Assembly (NCBI GenBank): GCA_019639215.1
Contig: JAHBSH010000005.1
Span: 1-59,174, forward strand
Reading direction: 5' to 3'
DNA: 59,174 nucleotides
From: Acidobacteriota bacterium
GTDB taxonomy: Bacteria > Acidobacteriota > Blastocatellia > Pyrinomonadales > Pyrinomonadaceae
How positions within the stretch are numbered: position 1 is the stretch's first letter; every line of letters begins with the position of its first letter. Shown here in pieces: positions 8,125 to 16,914 of this stretch. The notes beneath the pieces are model-generated. The model did no database searches and was not told the DNA's origin. It saw only the letters and a list, made by a program, of their open reading frames with translations. A program made the position numbers and the translations under genes.

Positions 8125-8769
8125 ATGATATCAGACTTGAAAAAGCGGACAGCGGAGATCATAAAAAGACTTAAAAAGGCTTACCCTGATGCTCATTGCG
8201 CCCTTATTCATTCCAACCCTTTCGAACTGATGATCGCTACCATCCTATCTGCACAGTGTACCGATGAAAGGGTCAATATCGTCACGGCCGATCTGTTTCG
8301 CAAATACCGAACGCCGGAAGAGATTGCGAAAGCTGACTTAAGAGAACTGGAGAAAGACGTCCATTCGACGGGCTTTTTTCGGAACAAAGCAAAGAACATA
8401 AAAGCCGCCAGCAAGCGAATAATTGATGTATATGGCGGAAAAGTGCCGCAAACAATGGATGACCTGCTGACGCTTGGCGGTGTGGCGCGTAAAACCGCAA
8501 ATGTTGTATTGGGCAATGCCTTTGGCATAGCGTCCGGCGTTGTCGTCGATACCCACGTTTCAAGGTTGTCGCAACGGCTGGGACTTACAGAGCAGACCAC
8601 TCCGGAAAAGATAGAGAAAGACCTGACAATTCTTGTACCCAAAAAAGATTGGGTCATGTTCTCACACTGGCTGATATTTCATGGCCGTCAGGTCTGCAAT
8701 GCCCGTAAACCCAAGTGCGGTCAATGTTGTCTTGCTGACCAATGCCCCAGCCGAGTGCAATTTTCATGA
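8125..8769 (+). CDS. nth: Endonuclease III, DNA glycosylase/AP lyase
   Basis: Removes oxidised pyrimidines from DNA and cleaves the abasic site. The 214-residue protein has the helix-hairpin-helix LGGVARKTANVV with catalytic Lys123 and the catalytic Asp142 in VVVDTHV. The iron-sulfur cluster cysteines are spaced C-x6-C-x2-C-x5-C (191, 198, 201, 207). In the hairpin, LPGVGRKTAN is the usual text; here Pro and the second Gly are replaced (LGGVARKTAN), a mild departure. Full length, single gene, with AT-rich leader after the GxxExxY remnant. Confidence 0.97.
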   Translation: MISDLKKRTAEIIKRLKKAYPDAHCALIHSNPFELMIATILSAQCTDERVNIVTADLFRKYRTPEEIAKADLRELEKDVHSTGFFRNKAKNIKAASKRIIDVYGGKVPQTMDDLLTLGGVARKTANVVLGNAFGIASGVVVDTHVSRLSQRLGLTEQTTPEKIEKDLTILVPKKDWVMFSHWLIFHGRQVCNARKPKCGQCCLADQCPSRVQFS

Positions 8770-8770
8770 C

Positions 8771-8807
8771 AAAAATGGCGTGATACTTGATTGAAAGAAT
8801 CACGCCA
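8771..8807 (-). terminator. Rho-independent terminator of the M28 peptidase gene
   Basis: A perfect 9-bp stem, TGGCGTGAT (8776-8784) with ATCACGCCA (8799-8807), has a 14-base loop. On the minus strand it is followed by TTTTTG (8775-8770), so it ends transcription coming from the peptidase. On the plus strand no T-run follows, so for nth it would be weak. Confidence 0.8.
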
Positions 8808-8829
8808 GATCAACCGATTAACTATAGCT

Positions 8830-10443
8830 CTAATTACGAGCTGCCGGCGGTTTCGGCATCTTGTCTGCTGAGAACTTCGGCAGAAGTTCATCACGCATAG
8901 CCAATTCATAGACGGTCGTTGCGATGACAATGGCTCCCTGCTGCAGATCAGCCTCTATCACTCGCTCGAATGTATCAAAATTGGTGTGCCAGGTGTGTGA
9001 ACCGTATTCGATCGGGTCTAGCGTAGTTCCCACGCCGGGCAAACCTGCGTTATTGAACGACGTGTGATCAGAACCGCCGATGTTTCGGCTGCTTGTCGCA
9101 GAAACGCCTTCCATTCCCCAGAAAGAGAATTGACCGGTTATGCTTCGAAGAATACTTGCAGTTTCTGGCGGCCCGAACACGGTCATCGCGCGAATGCGGC
9201 CCGTTCCGGTGTCATGGTTGAAATATCCGCCGAATTTATGCCACGCCGGTTTCGGATTTTCTGCTGAACCAAAATGCTTTGCGACATAAGCCTGCGAACC
9301 GAGAAGTCCCTGTTCTTCACCGCTCCATAATGCAACACGGATCGTGCGTCGCGGCTTCAGGCCGAGAGCCTTGATGATGCGGGCTGCTTCCATCATTACA
9401 GCAATTCCGGTCGCATTATCTGTTGCTCCGGTAGCCGAATGCCAGGAATCAAGGTGTCCGCCGATGATGATGACCTCATCCTTTTTGTCAGTCCCAACTA
9501 TCTCTGCTGTCGTGTTGTACTGAGTTGCTCCTTCAGGATGAGTTGTATTGCGAATATCAAATTCGAGTTCAACCTCATGTCCGCCCTGTGTCAGACGAAC
9601 GATACGGCCAAAATCCTCATTACGCATAACGACGGTAGGAACAGTTTTGTTAACGTCATAATCGCCGCGTCCGTATGAGAATGCCCTGATCCTGCTGTGA
9701 GCAAAGCCAGCATCATTAACGCGAACTGCCGCTCCATTATCCATCAGGAATTTGTTGACCTGATCAACTACCTGCGCCGGAGGAAGTGCTCCCTCTTTTG
9801 GCTGAACCTGCGGCATTCCGCCCGGGCCGCCCGGAAAACCTTGCGGTCTGGCATTAGGATCCGGATACGGATTTACACGCTGCTTTATCGTATCAGAAGG
9901 TGCGCGTTTTGCTGGCGGGTTCATATCAACACCGGGTTCGGCTGGCTTTCCGTAAAAAACGATGTTGCCGTTTATCTTTGAACGAATGCCGGAGAGATAA
10001 GTATCCAATTCGGCCTGCGTCGGACGGTCAGGCAATATCATGCTGACTGCCTTGCCTCGCACCACGCCCTTTGTGCTTGGCGACCATGCCAAAACCTCGA
10101 ACACAAGATTGTCCTTTACCGGCGAGAGGATGTGGCCCGCAGCACGGTCATTTGACCATCCGGGAAATCCAAAATTCCATGGATCCTGTGTGGGATTTTC
10201 AAGGCCCCACTCGACCATTTGCTTTGCGGCCCATTCACCCGAAGCCTTGAGCTGCGGTGAACCGGTAAGACGCGGACCGTAAACATCCGTCAATATCTGA
10301 ACAGTACTGAGAACCTTTGAATTTTTGGTCCCTTCTTCATAAATGCGTGCGCTGATATCCGATTGTTGTGCATTTGCAATGCCTGACAATAGCAATCCTT
10401 GCAGCAAAAGAAGCGTGAGGAACTGTGTAAAATATCGTTTCAT
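8830..10443 (-). CDS. Secreted M28 family zinc metallopeptidase
   Basis: A 537-residue exported peptidase. The ATG at 10443 is chosen because AGGAAG lies a few bases upstream and a classic signal peptide follows (MKRYFTQFLTLLLLQG then LLLSGIANAQ, cut near residue 25). A longer frame adds 17 residues without sense. An insert at about 120-290 (PA-like region with a Pro/Gly-rich loop PGGPGGMP) precedes the catalytic domain. That domain has GGHLDSW (His330), ATDNATG (Asp342), SGEEQG (Glu376-Glu377) and GGSDHTSF, the co-catalytic di-zinc site of aminopeptidases and carboxypeptidase Q-like enzymes. It probably digests peptides in the periplasm or outside. A terminator lies directly downstream. Confidence 0.92.
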   Translation of the reverse strand: MKRYFTQFLTLLLLQGLLLSGIANAQQSDISARIYEEGTKNSKVLSTVQILTDVYGPRLTGSPQLKASGEWAAKQMVEWGLENPTQDPWNFGFPGWSNDRAAGHILSPVKDNLVFEVLAWSPSTKGVVRGKAVSMILPDRPTQAELDTYLSGIRSKINGNIVFYGKPAEPGVDMNPPAKRAPSDTIKQRVNPYPDPNARPQGFPGGPGGMPQVQPKEGALPPAQVVDQVNKFLMDNGAAVRVNDAGFAHSRIRAFSYGRGDYDVNKTVPTVVMRNEDFGRIVRLTQGGHEVELEFDIRNTTHPEGATQYNTTAEIVGTDKKDEVIIIGGHLDSWHSATGATDNATGIAVMMEAARIIKALGLKPRRTIRVALWSGEEQGLLGSQAYVAKHFGSAENPKPAWHKFGGYFNHDTGTGRIRAMTVFGPPETASILRSITGQFSFWGMEGVSATSSRNIGGSDHTSFNNAGLPGVGTTLDPIEYGSHTWHTNFDTFERVIEADLQQGAIVIATTVYELAMRDELLPKFSADKMPKPPAARN

Positions 10444-10563
10444 CTTTTGTCTTCCTATGTAAAGTTTATTGAGTTCCGATATCATCCGTTGCATAATTCG
10501 CCAATGTTAGGGCATGAATTCAGAACTTATTTAAGGTGTCCGGTAATTATACATTCAAGAAGA

Positions 10564-10610
10564 TAAAAAAAGAAAAGCGAGCCAAAGATCTTAGAAGATC
10601 TCTGACCCGC
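10564..10610 (-). terminator. Rho-independent terminator of the TonB-domain gene
   Basis: On the minus strand an imperfect 14-bp stem (11 paired positions, 10610-10597 with 10590-10577, loop TTCTAA) is followed by TTTTCTTTTTTT (10576-10564). It lies about 35 bases after the stop of the minus-strand TonB-type gene. Confidence 0.75.
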
Positions 10611-10645
10611 TCCATTGATCTCAAATCAATGAATTTCCCTGGCAA

Positions 10646-12064
10646 TTAGTAAATGGTAAATCCGTACTGAATGGACTTGACGACAGATTTAGGAACGCCG
10701 CCGTCCTTTCTCGGCTCAAACCGGATGCTTCTAGCTGACGCGATCGCCTTTTCAGTCAGTCCGTTCGGCAGCCCCCGCACCACAGTTATCTGGCCTATCT
10801 GGCCGCTTGCCAAAAATGTGACCCTGAGGGTGACTGTGCCTTGTACTGAGTTCTTTCTAGCCTCGTCAGTATAGCCGGGTTTCGGGTTGAACAATATCTT
10901 CAGATCTGTCGAAGGCCCTCTAGCAGCTATCGGCGGCGGTCCGCCACTGCCTGGACCACGACCGCTTCCCTCTCCGTCACCTACACCATCACCATATCCT
11001 GAACCTGTGCCGCTACCCGTACCGGTACCTCGACCACTTCCCTGTCCCGTGCCTCTGCCGGTACCCATACCGCCACCGGTTCCGGGACCGTCTGAAAAGC
11101 CGCCAAACCGTGAGTTAGGGTCACCGTATCGGTCATGTATCTGTTCAAACTGTCTTTTTCCTTCCGTGGATGCAGGAGGTAACTTCAGTTCTGTGTTATC
11201 TGATCGGTATGTCGTTGCACTTGGCGGCCTGACCGGATTCGGCGTCTGATTTGCAAGGTCTCCCAAAGACACAGGATCTTTCTGATCCTTGCCACCGCCG
11301 CCACCACCGCCGCCTTCATCGTCATTCTTTTTCTCCGGTTCGACATCCTCAACAGGCATCGGAACCGAATCGATCAAAGAAGAAAGCGGATACTCACCTC
11401 CGATCGAAGCGATAAAAAGATCTTTTTGGAAAAGCGATACGCCCCACGATACGATAGCCGTCATCAGGACAAAAGCCGTAGCACCAAGAAGAAGAGCATT
11501 TCTCTGTTTGCTGTTCTTTTCCTGAATAACGGTCACGTAATAGCCGCCGTCATCCTCATCAGCTTTTGAAACAGGCCTGTTCGCAAAATGGTCACGCGGT
11601 TCGTCCGCATGTACCGCCTCGGTCTGATAGAAAACACCTGTCGTCGGGATCGCTGTCGGGGTTGGGACAAAAACAGGCTCTGATTCTTCCTCAACCGCCT
11701 CAATGGTGTCGGCTTCACTCGCAGCCTCTATCTCAGGCTCCTCGACCGGTTCTTCAACTATCCCGACCGGCGGCACATCCGCGTTAAGATCGACAACATT
11801 CTCGGACGTTTCGAACATCATCGGCTTTTGTTCAGGACTATCTTCCAGTTCTAAAAGATCGTCAGCCGCAGCTATGAATCCCGGAGCTTCCGGGACTGGG
11901 ATCTCTTCCGCAACCGGATCTGATACCGTCTCCTGCTCGACCGGTTTCATCGCATACGCTTCCAACTGCGAACCGCAGTCAGGACAAAACGTGAACCGTT
12001 CAGCAAACCCCTCTTCGCAAGAACTGCAATACTTCATTATCTTTGCCATTTCTGTTTCTTCCAT
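10646..12064 (-). CDS. Zinc-ribbon / TonB C-terminal domain membrane protein
   Basis: A 472-residue protein in three parts. The N-terminus is a cytosolic zinc ribbon: YCSSC near residue 13 and FCPDCGSQ near 27 give two Cys-x2-Cys knuckles. A long acidic Pro/Glu/Val linker leads to a single membrane helix at about 190-212. The periplasmic side is very Gly-rich (about 250-390, GTGRGTGQGSGRGTG-type runs). It ends in a TonB C-terminal domain (about 395-472; PGYTDEARKNSVQGTVTLRV, ending YGFTIY). TonB domains transmit membrane energy to outer-membrane transporters, but ExbB/ExbD are not here. The zinc ribbon could allow sensing or regulation. Either ATG (12064 or 15 bases inside) is possible. It has its own terminator and a likely promoter at 12121-12151. 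Confidence 0.85.
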   Translation of the reverse strand: MEETEMAKIMKYCSSCEEGFAERFTFCPDCGSQLEAYAMKPVEQETVSDPVAEEIPVPEAPGFIAAADDLLELEDSPEQKPMMFETSENVVDLNADVPPVGIVEEPVEEPEIEAASEADTIEAVEEESEPVFVPTPTAIPTTGVFYQTEAVHADEPRDHFANRPVSKADEDDGGYYVTVIQEKNSKQRNALLLGATAFVLMTAIVSWGVSLFQKDLFIASIGGEYPLSSLIDSVPMPVEDVEPEKKNDDEGGGGGGGGKDQKDPVSLGDLANQTPNPVRPPSATTYRSDNTELKLPPASTEGKRQFEQIHDRYGDPNSRFGGFSDGPGTGGGMGTGRGTGQGSGRGTGTGSGTGSGYGDGVGDGEGSGRGPGSGGPPPIAARGPSTDLKILFNPKPGYTDEARKNSVQGTVTLRVTFLASGQIGQITVVRGLPNGLTEKAIASARSIRFEPRKDGGVPKSVVKSIQYGFTIY

Positions 12065-12120
12065 TCATTGCCCCTGATCAAAAGGGACAAGTTCAAACCT
12101 CAGCTAAATGACCAACCCAT

Positions 12121-12151
12121 ATTATAACGCGTTTTTTACGCAGATTGTAAA
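12121..12151 (-). promoter_or_regulatory. Likely sigma-70-type promoter for the TonB-domain gene
   Basis: On the minus strand TTTACA (12151-12146) and TATAAT (12126-12121) are 19 bases apart, a little longer than ideal. The start codon is about 57 bases downstream. Confidence 0.5.
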
Positions 12152-12161
12152 TCATTTACAA
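12145..12161. promoter_or_regulatory. 17-bp perfect palindrome, candidate operator
   Basis: TTGTAAATCATTTACAA has two 8-base arms around a central C. It overlaps the -35 of the likely minus-strand promoter and lies in the 282-base divergent region between the TonB-type gene and the M16 gene. Placement suggests a repressor site; the regulator is unknown. Confidence 0.5.
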
Positions 12162-12346
12162 AAAACACGGGTGCGAACTCAAGAAAATCAGCCGCTCAAT
12201 GATTGTAGATGCTGTCTGCCCTTGCAACGATGCCTGAGCCTATATCAAAAAAATGCTTATTTCGTCACCAAAAAAGCCGGGGCTGACAACACTTGAATGG
12301 AATTTTGCAACTAAAAGGGATAACATTCTCATTTCACAGATTCGTA

Positions 12347-13684
12347 ATGACATCAGTAATGAAAAAAATCCAGAAGACATTTGCGGCCGTGTTTGTACTT
12401 TTCCTGCTGGCATTGATCACAAATGCCCAAACGGCTCAGCGGCCGCCACGGCAGGAACGCCTCCTCAATGGTTTGAAGGTACTTATATGGAACGAGCCTT
12501 CAAACGATCGCGTTATGATCCGGCTCCGGATACATTCCGGTTCTGCCTTTGACCAACAGGGCAAGGAAGGAACTATGAGGATCCTTGCCGAGTCGATCTT
12601 TCCGGATGAACAGACTCGAACGTTCTTCACCGAAGACCTCGGCGGTCAGTTGGAAGTGATAAGCAATTATGATCATATTCAGATAAATGCATCTTCGAGA
12701 GCGGATGCTTTTCTTACAATGATCGAAACGATCGCCTCAGCGGTCGCGACGCCGACCATTGACAAACCAACGACAGACACGGTCAAACAACGTGTTTCAG
12801 CACTTTTGGACGAGGCGGAAAGCAGCCCGGAATATATAGCCGACCGAGCGGCAGCCGAACGCCTGTTTGGAACATTCCCGTACGGACGTCCTGAAATAGG
12901 CACACGAGATTCGATTGGCCAGATAGATTTTGCGGATATCCGCTTCGCGTACGACCGTTTTTTTGGTGCTGACAACGCAACGCTCACCATCAGCGGAAAG
13001 GTAGATCCGTCTCTCGCCTTTAGAGCAACGCGGCGATACTTTGGTGCCTGGAAGAAGTCCGATAAATTGATAGCCTCAACCTTCCGCCAGCCGGATGCTC
13101 CTAATACATCACTAAAAATGGTCGAGGCTCCCGGTTCCGGCCCTGGCGAAGTTCGTTATGCCTTTCGCGGCGTCGCCCGAAATGACAAGGACTACGCGGC
13201 CTTTACGATCCTGGCATCTATACTGGACAGCCGCATAAAGGCGAAAGCTCCCTCAGCAGAACGCGATCATGCCTTTGTAAGAAGCGATGCTTATGTATTG
13301 CCCGGGATCCTGCTATGCGGCCTTTCTCAGATTCAAACAGGTATTACCACATCATCAACTTCAGGATCTTCTGATGAAAAACGTTCCGGCGGGAACATAT
13401 CTCAAATATTCGGCGAAAAGATAACACAGCAGGAATTTACGGCCGCAACAGAACAGATCAGAATGATACGCAACGGCACCGATCCTGTCGCTCTCTGGCT
13501 GGATGTAGATACTTACGAACTGGCTTCGGTCAAAGCAGAAAACGATGCTTTTTCTTCTGTGACCATCGCTGACGTGCAGCGTGTAGCTGACAGAATAAAA
13601 ACCCAGCCGATGGTAACGGTTGTTGTCATTCGCGAAAATACTGACACAGCTAAAGAGGGTCAGCAGGAAACAACAGAACAATAG
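12347..13684 (+). CDS. M16 peptidase-like secreted protein lacking the zinc motif
   Basis: M16 (insulinase/mitochondrial processing peptidase) fold. From the ATG at 12347 it has about 445 residues; the ATG at 12359 is equally good and gives a clean signal peptide (MKKIQKTFAAVFVLFLLALI, then TNAQ). A TTG further upstream seems less likely. The N-terminal half shows the family pattern: LLNGLKVLIWNE, then a strand IRLRIHSGSA. The HxxEH that should follow is GTMRILAESIF, so both zinc histidines and the catalytic glutamate are absent. The second domain (about 235-430) is typical. Such inactive members normally pair with an active M16 subunit, which is not in this window. The stop overlaps the menG GTG by one base. 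Confidence 0.85.
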   Translation: MTSVMKKIQKTFAAVFVLFLLALITNAQTAQRPPRQERLLNGLKVLIWNEPSNDRVMIRLRIHSGSAFDQQGKEGTMRILAESIFPDEQTRTFFTEDLGGQLEVISNYDHIQINASSRADAFLTMIETIASAVATPTIDKPTTDTVKQRVSALLDEAESSPEYIADRAAAERLFGTFPYGRPEIGTRDSIGQIDFADIRFAYDRFFGADNATLTISGKVDPSLAFRATRRYFGAWKKSDKLIASTFRQPDAPNTSLKMVEAPGSGPGEVRYAFRGVARNDKDYAAFTILASILDSRIKAKAPSAERDHAFVRSDAYVLPGILLCGLSQIQTGITTSSTSGSSDEKRSGGNISQIFGEKITQQEFTAATEQIRMIRNGTDPVALWLDVDTYELASVKAENDAFSSVTIADVQRVADRIKTQPMVTVVVIRENTDTAKEGQQETTEQ

Positions 13685-14403
13685 TGGAACATCAGCAAAC
13701 CGCCGGCGAGATCGAACATTCCCGCGCCGTCCGAAAGATGTTTTCGGGCATTGCGGGGCGTTATGACCTGCTCAACCACCTGCTTTCGGCCAATATCGAC
13801 AAACGATGGCGAAAAAAGGTCAGACAGCTGTTGCAGGATAAATTGAATGATCCTAATGCATTGATACTTGATGTCGCCTGTGGAACGGGCGACCTTTCTA
13901 TCGAACTCAGCAGCAATTCCAATGCAAGCGTGCTCGGAACAGATTTTTGCCGGCCGATGCTGGACATAGCTCAGAAGAAAGCTCCGGGCATTCCCTTTAC
14001 TGAAGGTGATGCGATGTCGCTTCCCTATCCTGACAAAACATTTGACGCCGTCACAATAGCCTTCGGCCTGAGAAATCTGCCCAATTTCAAAGTAGGCTTA
14101 GCTGAGCTGAGAAGAGTTTTGAAGACAGGCGGAAAACTCGCCGTATTGGAATTCTCATCACCTGTTGTGCCTGGTTTCAGAGGTATATTTAATTTCTATT
14201 TTGCCAATGTGCTCCCGCGTTTGGGCGGTCTTGTAAGCGGTGAGCGTGGAGCGTACGAGTATCTTCCTGCTTCGGTCTCAAAATTTCCCGATCAAAAAGC
14301 TCTTGTAAATATGATCACCGAAACCGGCTTTTACGATGTCAAATATACTAATTTAACGGGTGGCATCGCTGCTATTCACGTCGCAACGCGTTCCGATGCA
14401 TAG
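13684..14403 (+). CDS. ubiE/menG: Demethylmenaquinone methyltransferase / UbiE family
   Basis: Adds the C-methyl group in the last step of menaquinone (or the C2 step of ubiquinone) synthesis. The 239-residue protein has the family opening MFSGIAGRYDLLNHLLS (about residue 19 on), SAM motif I LDVACGTGDLS, and the UbiE signatures FTEGDAMSLPYPDKTFDAV and AFGLRNL. The GTG start shares a base with the stop of the M16 gene (TAGTG), so the two are translationally coupled. No other quinone genes are in the window. Menaquinone is the more likely product if the host is an acidobacterium. Confidence 0.95.
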   Translation: MEHQQTAGEIEHSRAVRKMFSGIAGRYDLLNHLLSANIDKRWRKKVRQLLQDKLNDPNALILDVACGTGDLSIELSSNSNASVLGTDFCRPMLDIAQKKAPGIPFTEGDAMSLPYPDKTFDAVTIAFGLRNLPNFKVGLAELRRVLKTGGKLAVLEFSSPVVPGFRGIFNFYFANVLPRLGGLVSGERGAYEYLPASVSKFPDQKALVNMITETGFYDVKYTNLTGGIAAIHVATRSDA

Positions 14404-14461
14404 TTCTCATCATCTAATTTGCCGTCAAAGGCAAAACATATCAAAATAGTTCTGGTCACTA

Positions 14462-15444
14462 ATGAAATACAAGCTGTTGAACCTGGCTCGTCAGATCGGC
14501 CTCATCATATTGGTGATGTGGACGGTGGTGTCGCTTGTCACGCTGCTTATCGAATTTGTCCCAGGAACACCTGCGACAGCCATTTTGGGTGAGACCGCAA
14601 CGCAAGAACAGATAGAGGATTTCAACAGAAAGCACGGCCTTGACCGTCCCGGATTTTTTATCTCGGTATCAGAAAATGGAACTGTAACGTGGAACGGAAT
14701 GGAAAACCGCTATGTCGATTACTTTTCCGGTCTTCTTCGCGGCGATCTGGGCAGATCTTTCCGTACCGACCGTCCGATACTGGACATGGTGATGGAGCGA
14801 TATCCGGCAACTATCAAGCTTGCACTTGCCTCAATGCTGGTTGCTATTGCCATAGCCATTCCGCTCGGAGTGGTTGCCGGTACAAATAAGGGCGGCATCA
14901 TTGACAATTTTGCTTCGCTGGTCGCTCTGCTGGGAATTTCACTCCCGACCTTTGTTGTCGGCCCTTTTCTGGTCTATATCTTCGCCGTAAAGTTGGGTTG
15001 GTTTTCCGCAACCGGCAGCCTTTATCCTGAAGACATAATTCTTCCTGCTGTCACGCTTGGAGCTGCACTTTCGGCGATACTTACAAGAATGGTCAGATCC
15101 AGCGTGATCGAAGAGTTGGGTGAGGATTACGTTCGAACCGCACGGGCCAAAGGGCTGGGAGAAAGAACCGTCGTCTTCAAGCACGTACTGAAAAACGGGC
15201 TGATACCCGTTGTTACGATCCTCGGTTTGCAGCTTGGCGTATTGCTTGCGGGGTCGATAATTACCGAAAAGATCTTTAGCTGGCAAGGACTCGGCCTGCT
15301 TTTGCTGGACGAAGGCATTGCAAAGCGCGACTATCGCTCTGGTTCAGGGCTGCGTTCTGGTCATCAGTTTGACATATATCATTGCCAATTCACTGACCGA
15401 TCTTGTTTACTAAATGGCTGGATCCGAGAATAAGGCTGTCTTGA
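14462..15444 (+). pseudogene. Dipeptide/oligopeptide ABC transporter permease (DppB/OppB-like), frameshifted
   Basis: Residues 1-290 read as a normal DppB-type permease: first helix, periplasmic loop, then the inner-membrane permease domain. The EAA-type loop is EELGEDYVRTARAKGLGER. After KRDY (near 15334) the frame shifts. The expected continuation ALVQGCVLVISLTYIIANSL is found one base along (15336-15395) and stops at TAA (15411). The expected closing text KWLDPRIRLS is found after removing one more base and ends at TGA 15442-15444. Two single-base insertions within about 80 bases therefore break the C-terminus. The open frame itself runs to 15433 with a nonsense tail. No solute-binding protein or ATPase gene lies beside it. 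Confidence 0.85.
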
Positions 15445-15506
15445 TAGAGACTTTTTGAGAAGACACGGAAGTTCGCGAGTGGATCTAGCGATCTATCCGA
15501 TAGCAA

Positions 15507-16311
15507 ATGAGCAGGTTAACTTACGTCGGCATTTTCATCGTTGGGATCGTCATATTTGTGGCGGTGTTTGCCCCGTTTTTGGCTACACACGATGTCACCG
15601 TTCAAAACCTTGAATTGCGTTTTGCTGAACCTTCCGCCCAACACTGGTTCGGCACAGATGCTCTCGGACGCGACGTTTTCTCAAGAGTTCTGTTCGGAGC
15701 AAGGATCTCTTTGCAGGTCGGCATAATTGTTGTCGGAGTCTCTGCCGTGATCGGCATTTTTATCGGTTCGATAGCCGGATTTTACGGCGGATGGGTTGAC
15801 AAGATACTTTCAGGTTACGTTTTCAACGTTTTCCTCGCATTTCCCGGATTGCTGCTTGCCATCGCTTTTTGTTGCTTTCTCGGTGCGGGATTGAAATTAA
15901 TATTTTCGTTCTCGTACAATCGGTTGGTCGGTTATGTGCAGGTGATGCGCGGGCAGGTGTTGAAGGTCCGTAATACGATTTTTGTACGTAAGCGCCAGGG
16001 CTTTAAGCAGGGAAATATGAGGATCTTATTCACACACATTCTGCCAATGCGATCCAGCCCTTATCGTTCAATCGTCTCTCGGCATGGCAGGAGCCGTTCT
16101 TTCTGAGGCGTCACTTTCTTTCCTAGGTTTGGGAATACCACCGCCGGCTCCCAGTTGGGGTACAATGATCGATGAAGCCCGGCAATTCTTTTCGATCTAC
16201 CCGCATGTTCTTTTCTTTCCCGGGGCCGCGATCGCTTTAACCGTTCTTGCCTTCAATTTTCTCGGCGACGGACTTCGCGAGTATCTTGATCCGAAGCAAA
16301 GAACCCGCTAA
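15507..16311 (+). pseudogene. Dipeptide/oligopeptide ABC transporter permease (DppC/OppC-like), frameshifted
   Basis: The first frame (15507-16106) starts like DppC, with HWFGTDALGRDVFSRVLFGA near residues 50-69 and the permease helices. It then loses the family pattern. Between about 15900 and 16080 the conserved pieces appear in shifting frames: IGW next to VGYVQVMRGQVL, SARAL out of frame near 15990, and NAIQPL then VQSSLGMAG each needing one base. The C-terminal part from 16084 reads well again (AGAVLSEASLSFLGLGIPPP to GDGLREYLDPKQ, stop at 16311). At least three or four small indels are needed to rebuild one protein. With the adjacent dppB-like pseudogene this is a decaying transporter pair. 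Confidence 0.85.
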
Positions 16312-16613
16312 CTTGAAACCACATAAAACTGCGAAAGAAAATCTGCAACTTGACCCTCTATCTGACTCATCTATATCGATGACCGGTAAACGCAATTGAT
16401 GGTCGCTATTCAATTCCACTATCATTCGGAGTTGCATATAGTGACACTAGCGAACAAGGATCAGTAGCTAAAAGCGTGTTTTGCTGTGGATGGCGATTGT
16501 TTTTAACAAAAGTGTCGTAGGGAAAACAAAAGGATTTCCATAACTTGTGTTGTGTCACTATGTTACAGACTTTTTACATTTTGCTCCGTTTATGAAAATA
16601 CGGCAAGAAATCA
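16312..16613. other. Intergenic region with inverted repeat, no gene recognised
   Basis: This holds no credible gene. A 10-bp inverted repeat ATAGTGACAC (16438-16447) / GTGTCACTAT (16552-16561) encloses about 104 bases. An AAAGCGTG motif at 16471-16478 recurs downstream at 17311 and 17346. It probably contains upstream control sites for the exopolysaccharide locus. Confidence 0.45.
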
Positions 16614-16642
16614 TTGCGCTTAGCCTCGAAACAAGATATAAT
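16614..16642 (+). promoter_or_regulatory. Likely sigma-70-type promoter upstream of the PEP-CTERM gene
   Basis: TTGCGC (16614-16619) and a perfect TATAAT (16637-16642) are spaced 17 bases apart. It is placed to transcribe the small membrane ORF and the PEP-CTERM gene at 16915. Confidence 0.5.
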
Positions 16643-16883
16643 TACGGGTTTTGAAAGGGCAGATTTTGTTCCACAGGGATTGTCCGGACCTTATGCCGGA
16701 TACGCGATCTCTGTTTTGATCTGCCTATTATTGGTAGTTTTTGAAATTTGCATTGATTTAGGTGCAAAATTTTTAGGAATTCTCGTCTTTTTAGAGGTTC
16801 TAGTTTTTATTGGACTTGCGGAGATCGCCCCCCAATACATCGATCTCTTTAAGTTATTGAACAGACGACTGCGTTCTTTTTAG
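16614..16883 (+). CDS. Possible small hydrophobic membrane protein, start uncertain
   Basis: I do not recognise this frame. It encodes up to 89 residues with two strong hydrophobic stretches (about 32-48 and 52-70) and a basic C-terminus (LLNRRLRSF). The frame is open from a TTG at 16614, but that codon coincides with the -35 of a good promoter. If real, the protein more likely starts at the TTG at 16680 (67 residues). No clear ribosome-binding site is seen. It sits 31 bases before the PEP-CTERM gene at the head of the exopolysaccharide locus. It could be non-coding leader. Confidence 0.35.
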   Translation: MRLASKQDIITGFERADFVPQGLSGPYAGYAISVLICLLLVVFEICIDLGAKFLGILVFLEVLVFIGLAEIAPQYIDLFKLLNRRLRSF

Positions 16884-16914
16884 AGATCAGCAGTCGGCCA
16901 AGTGAGAAATTTGT

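Noticed and set aside
10887-11249. Pro-rich open frame on the plus strand (PLPSPSPTP-like)
   Set aside because: It is the antisense of the Gly-rich arm of the TonB-domain protein; base composition explains the long open frame.
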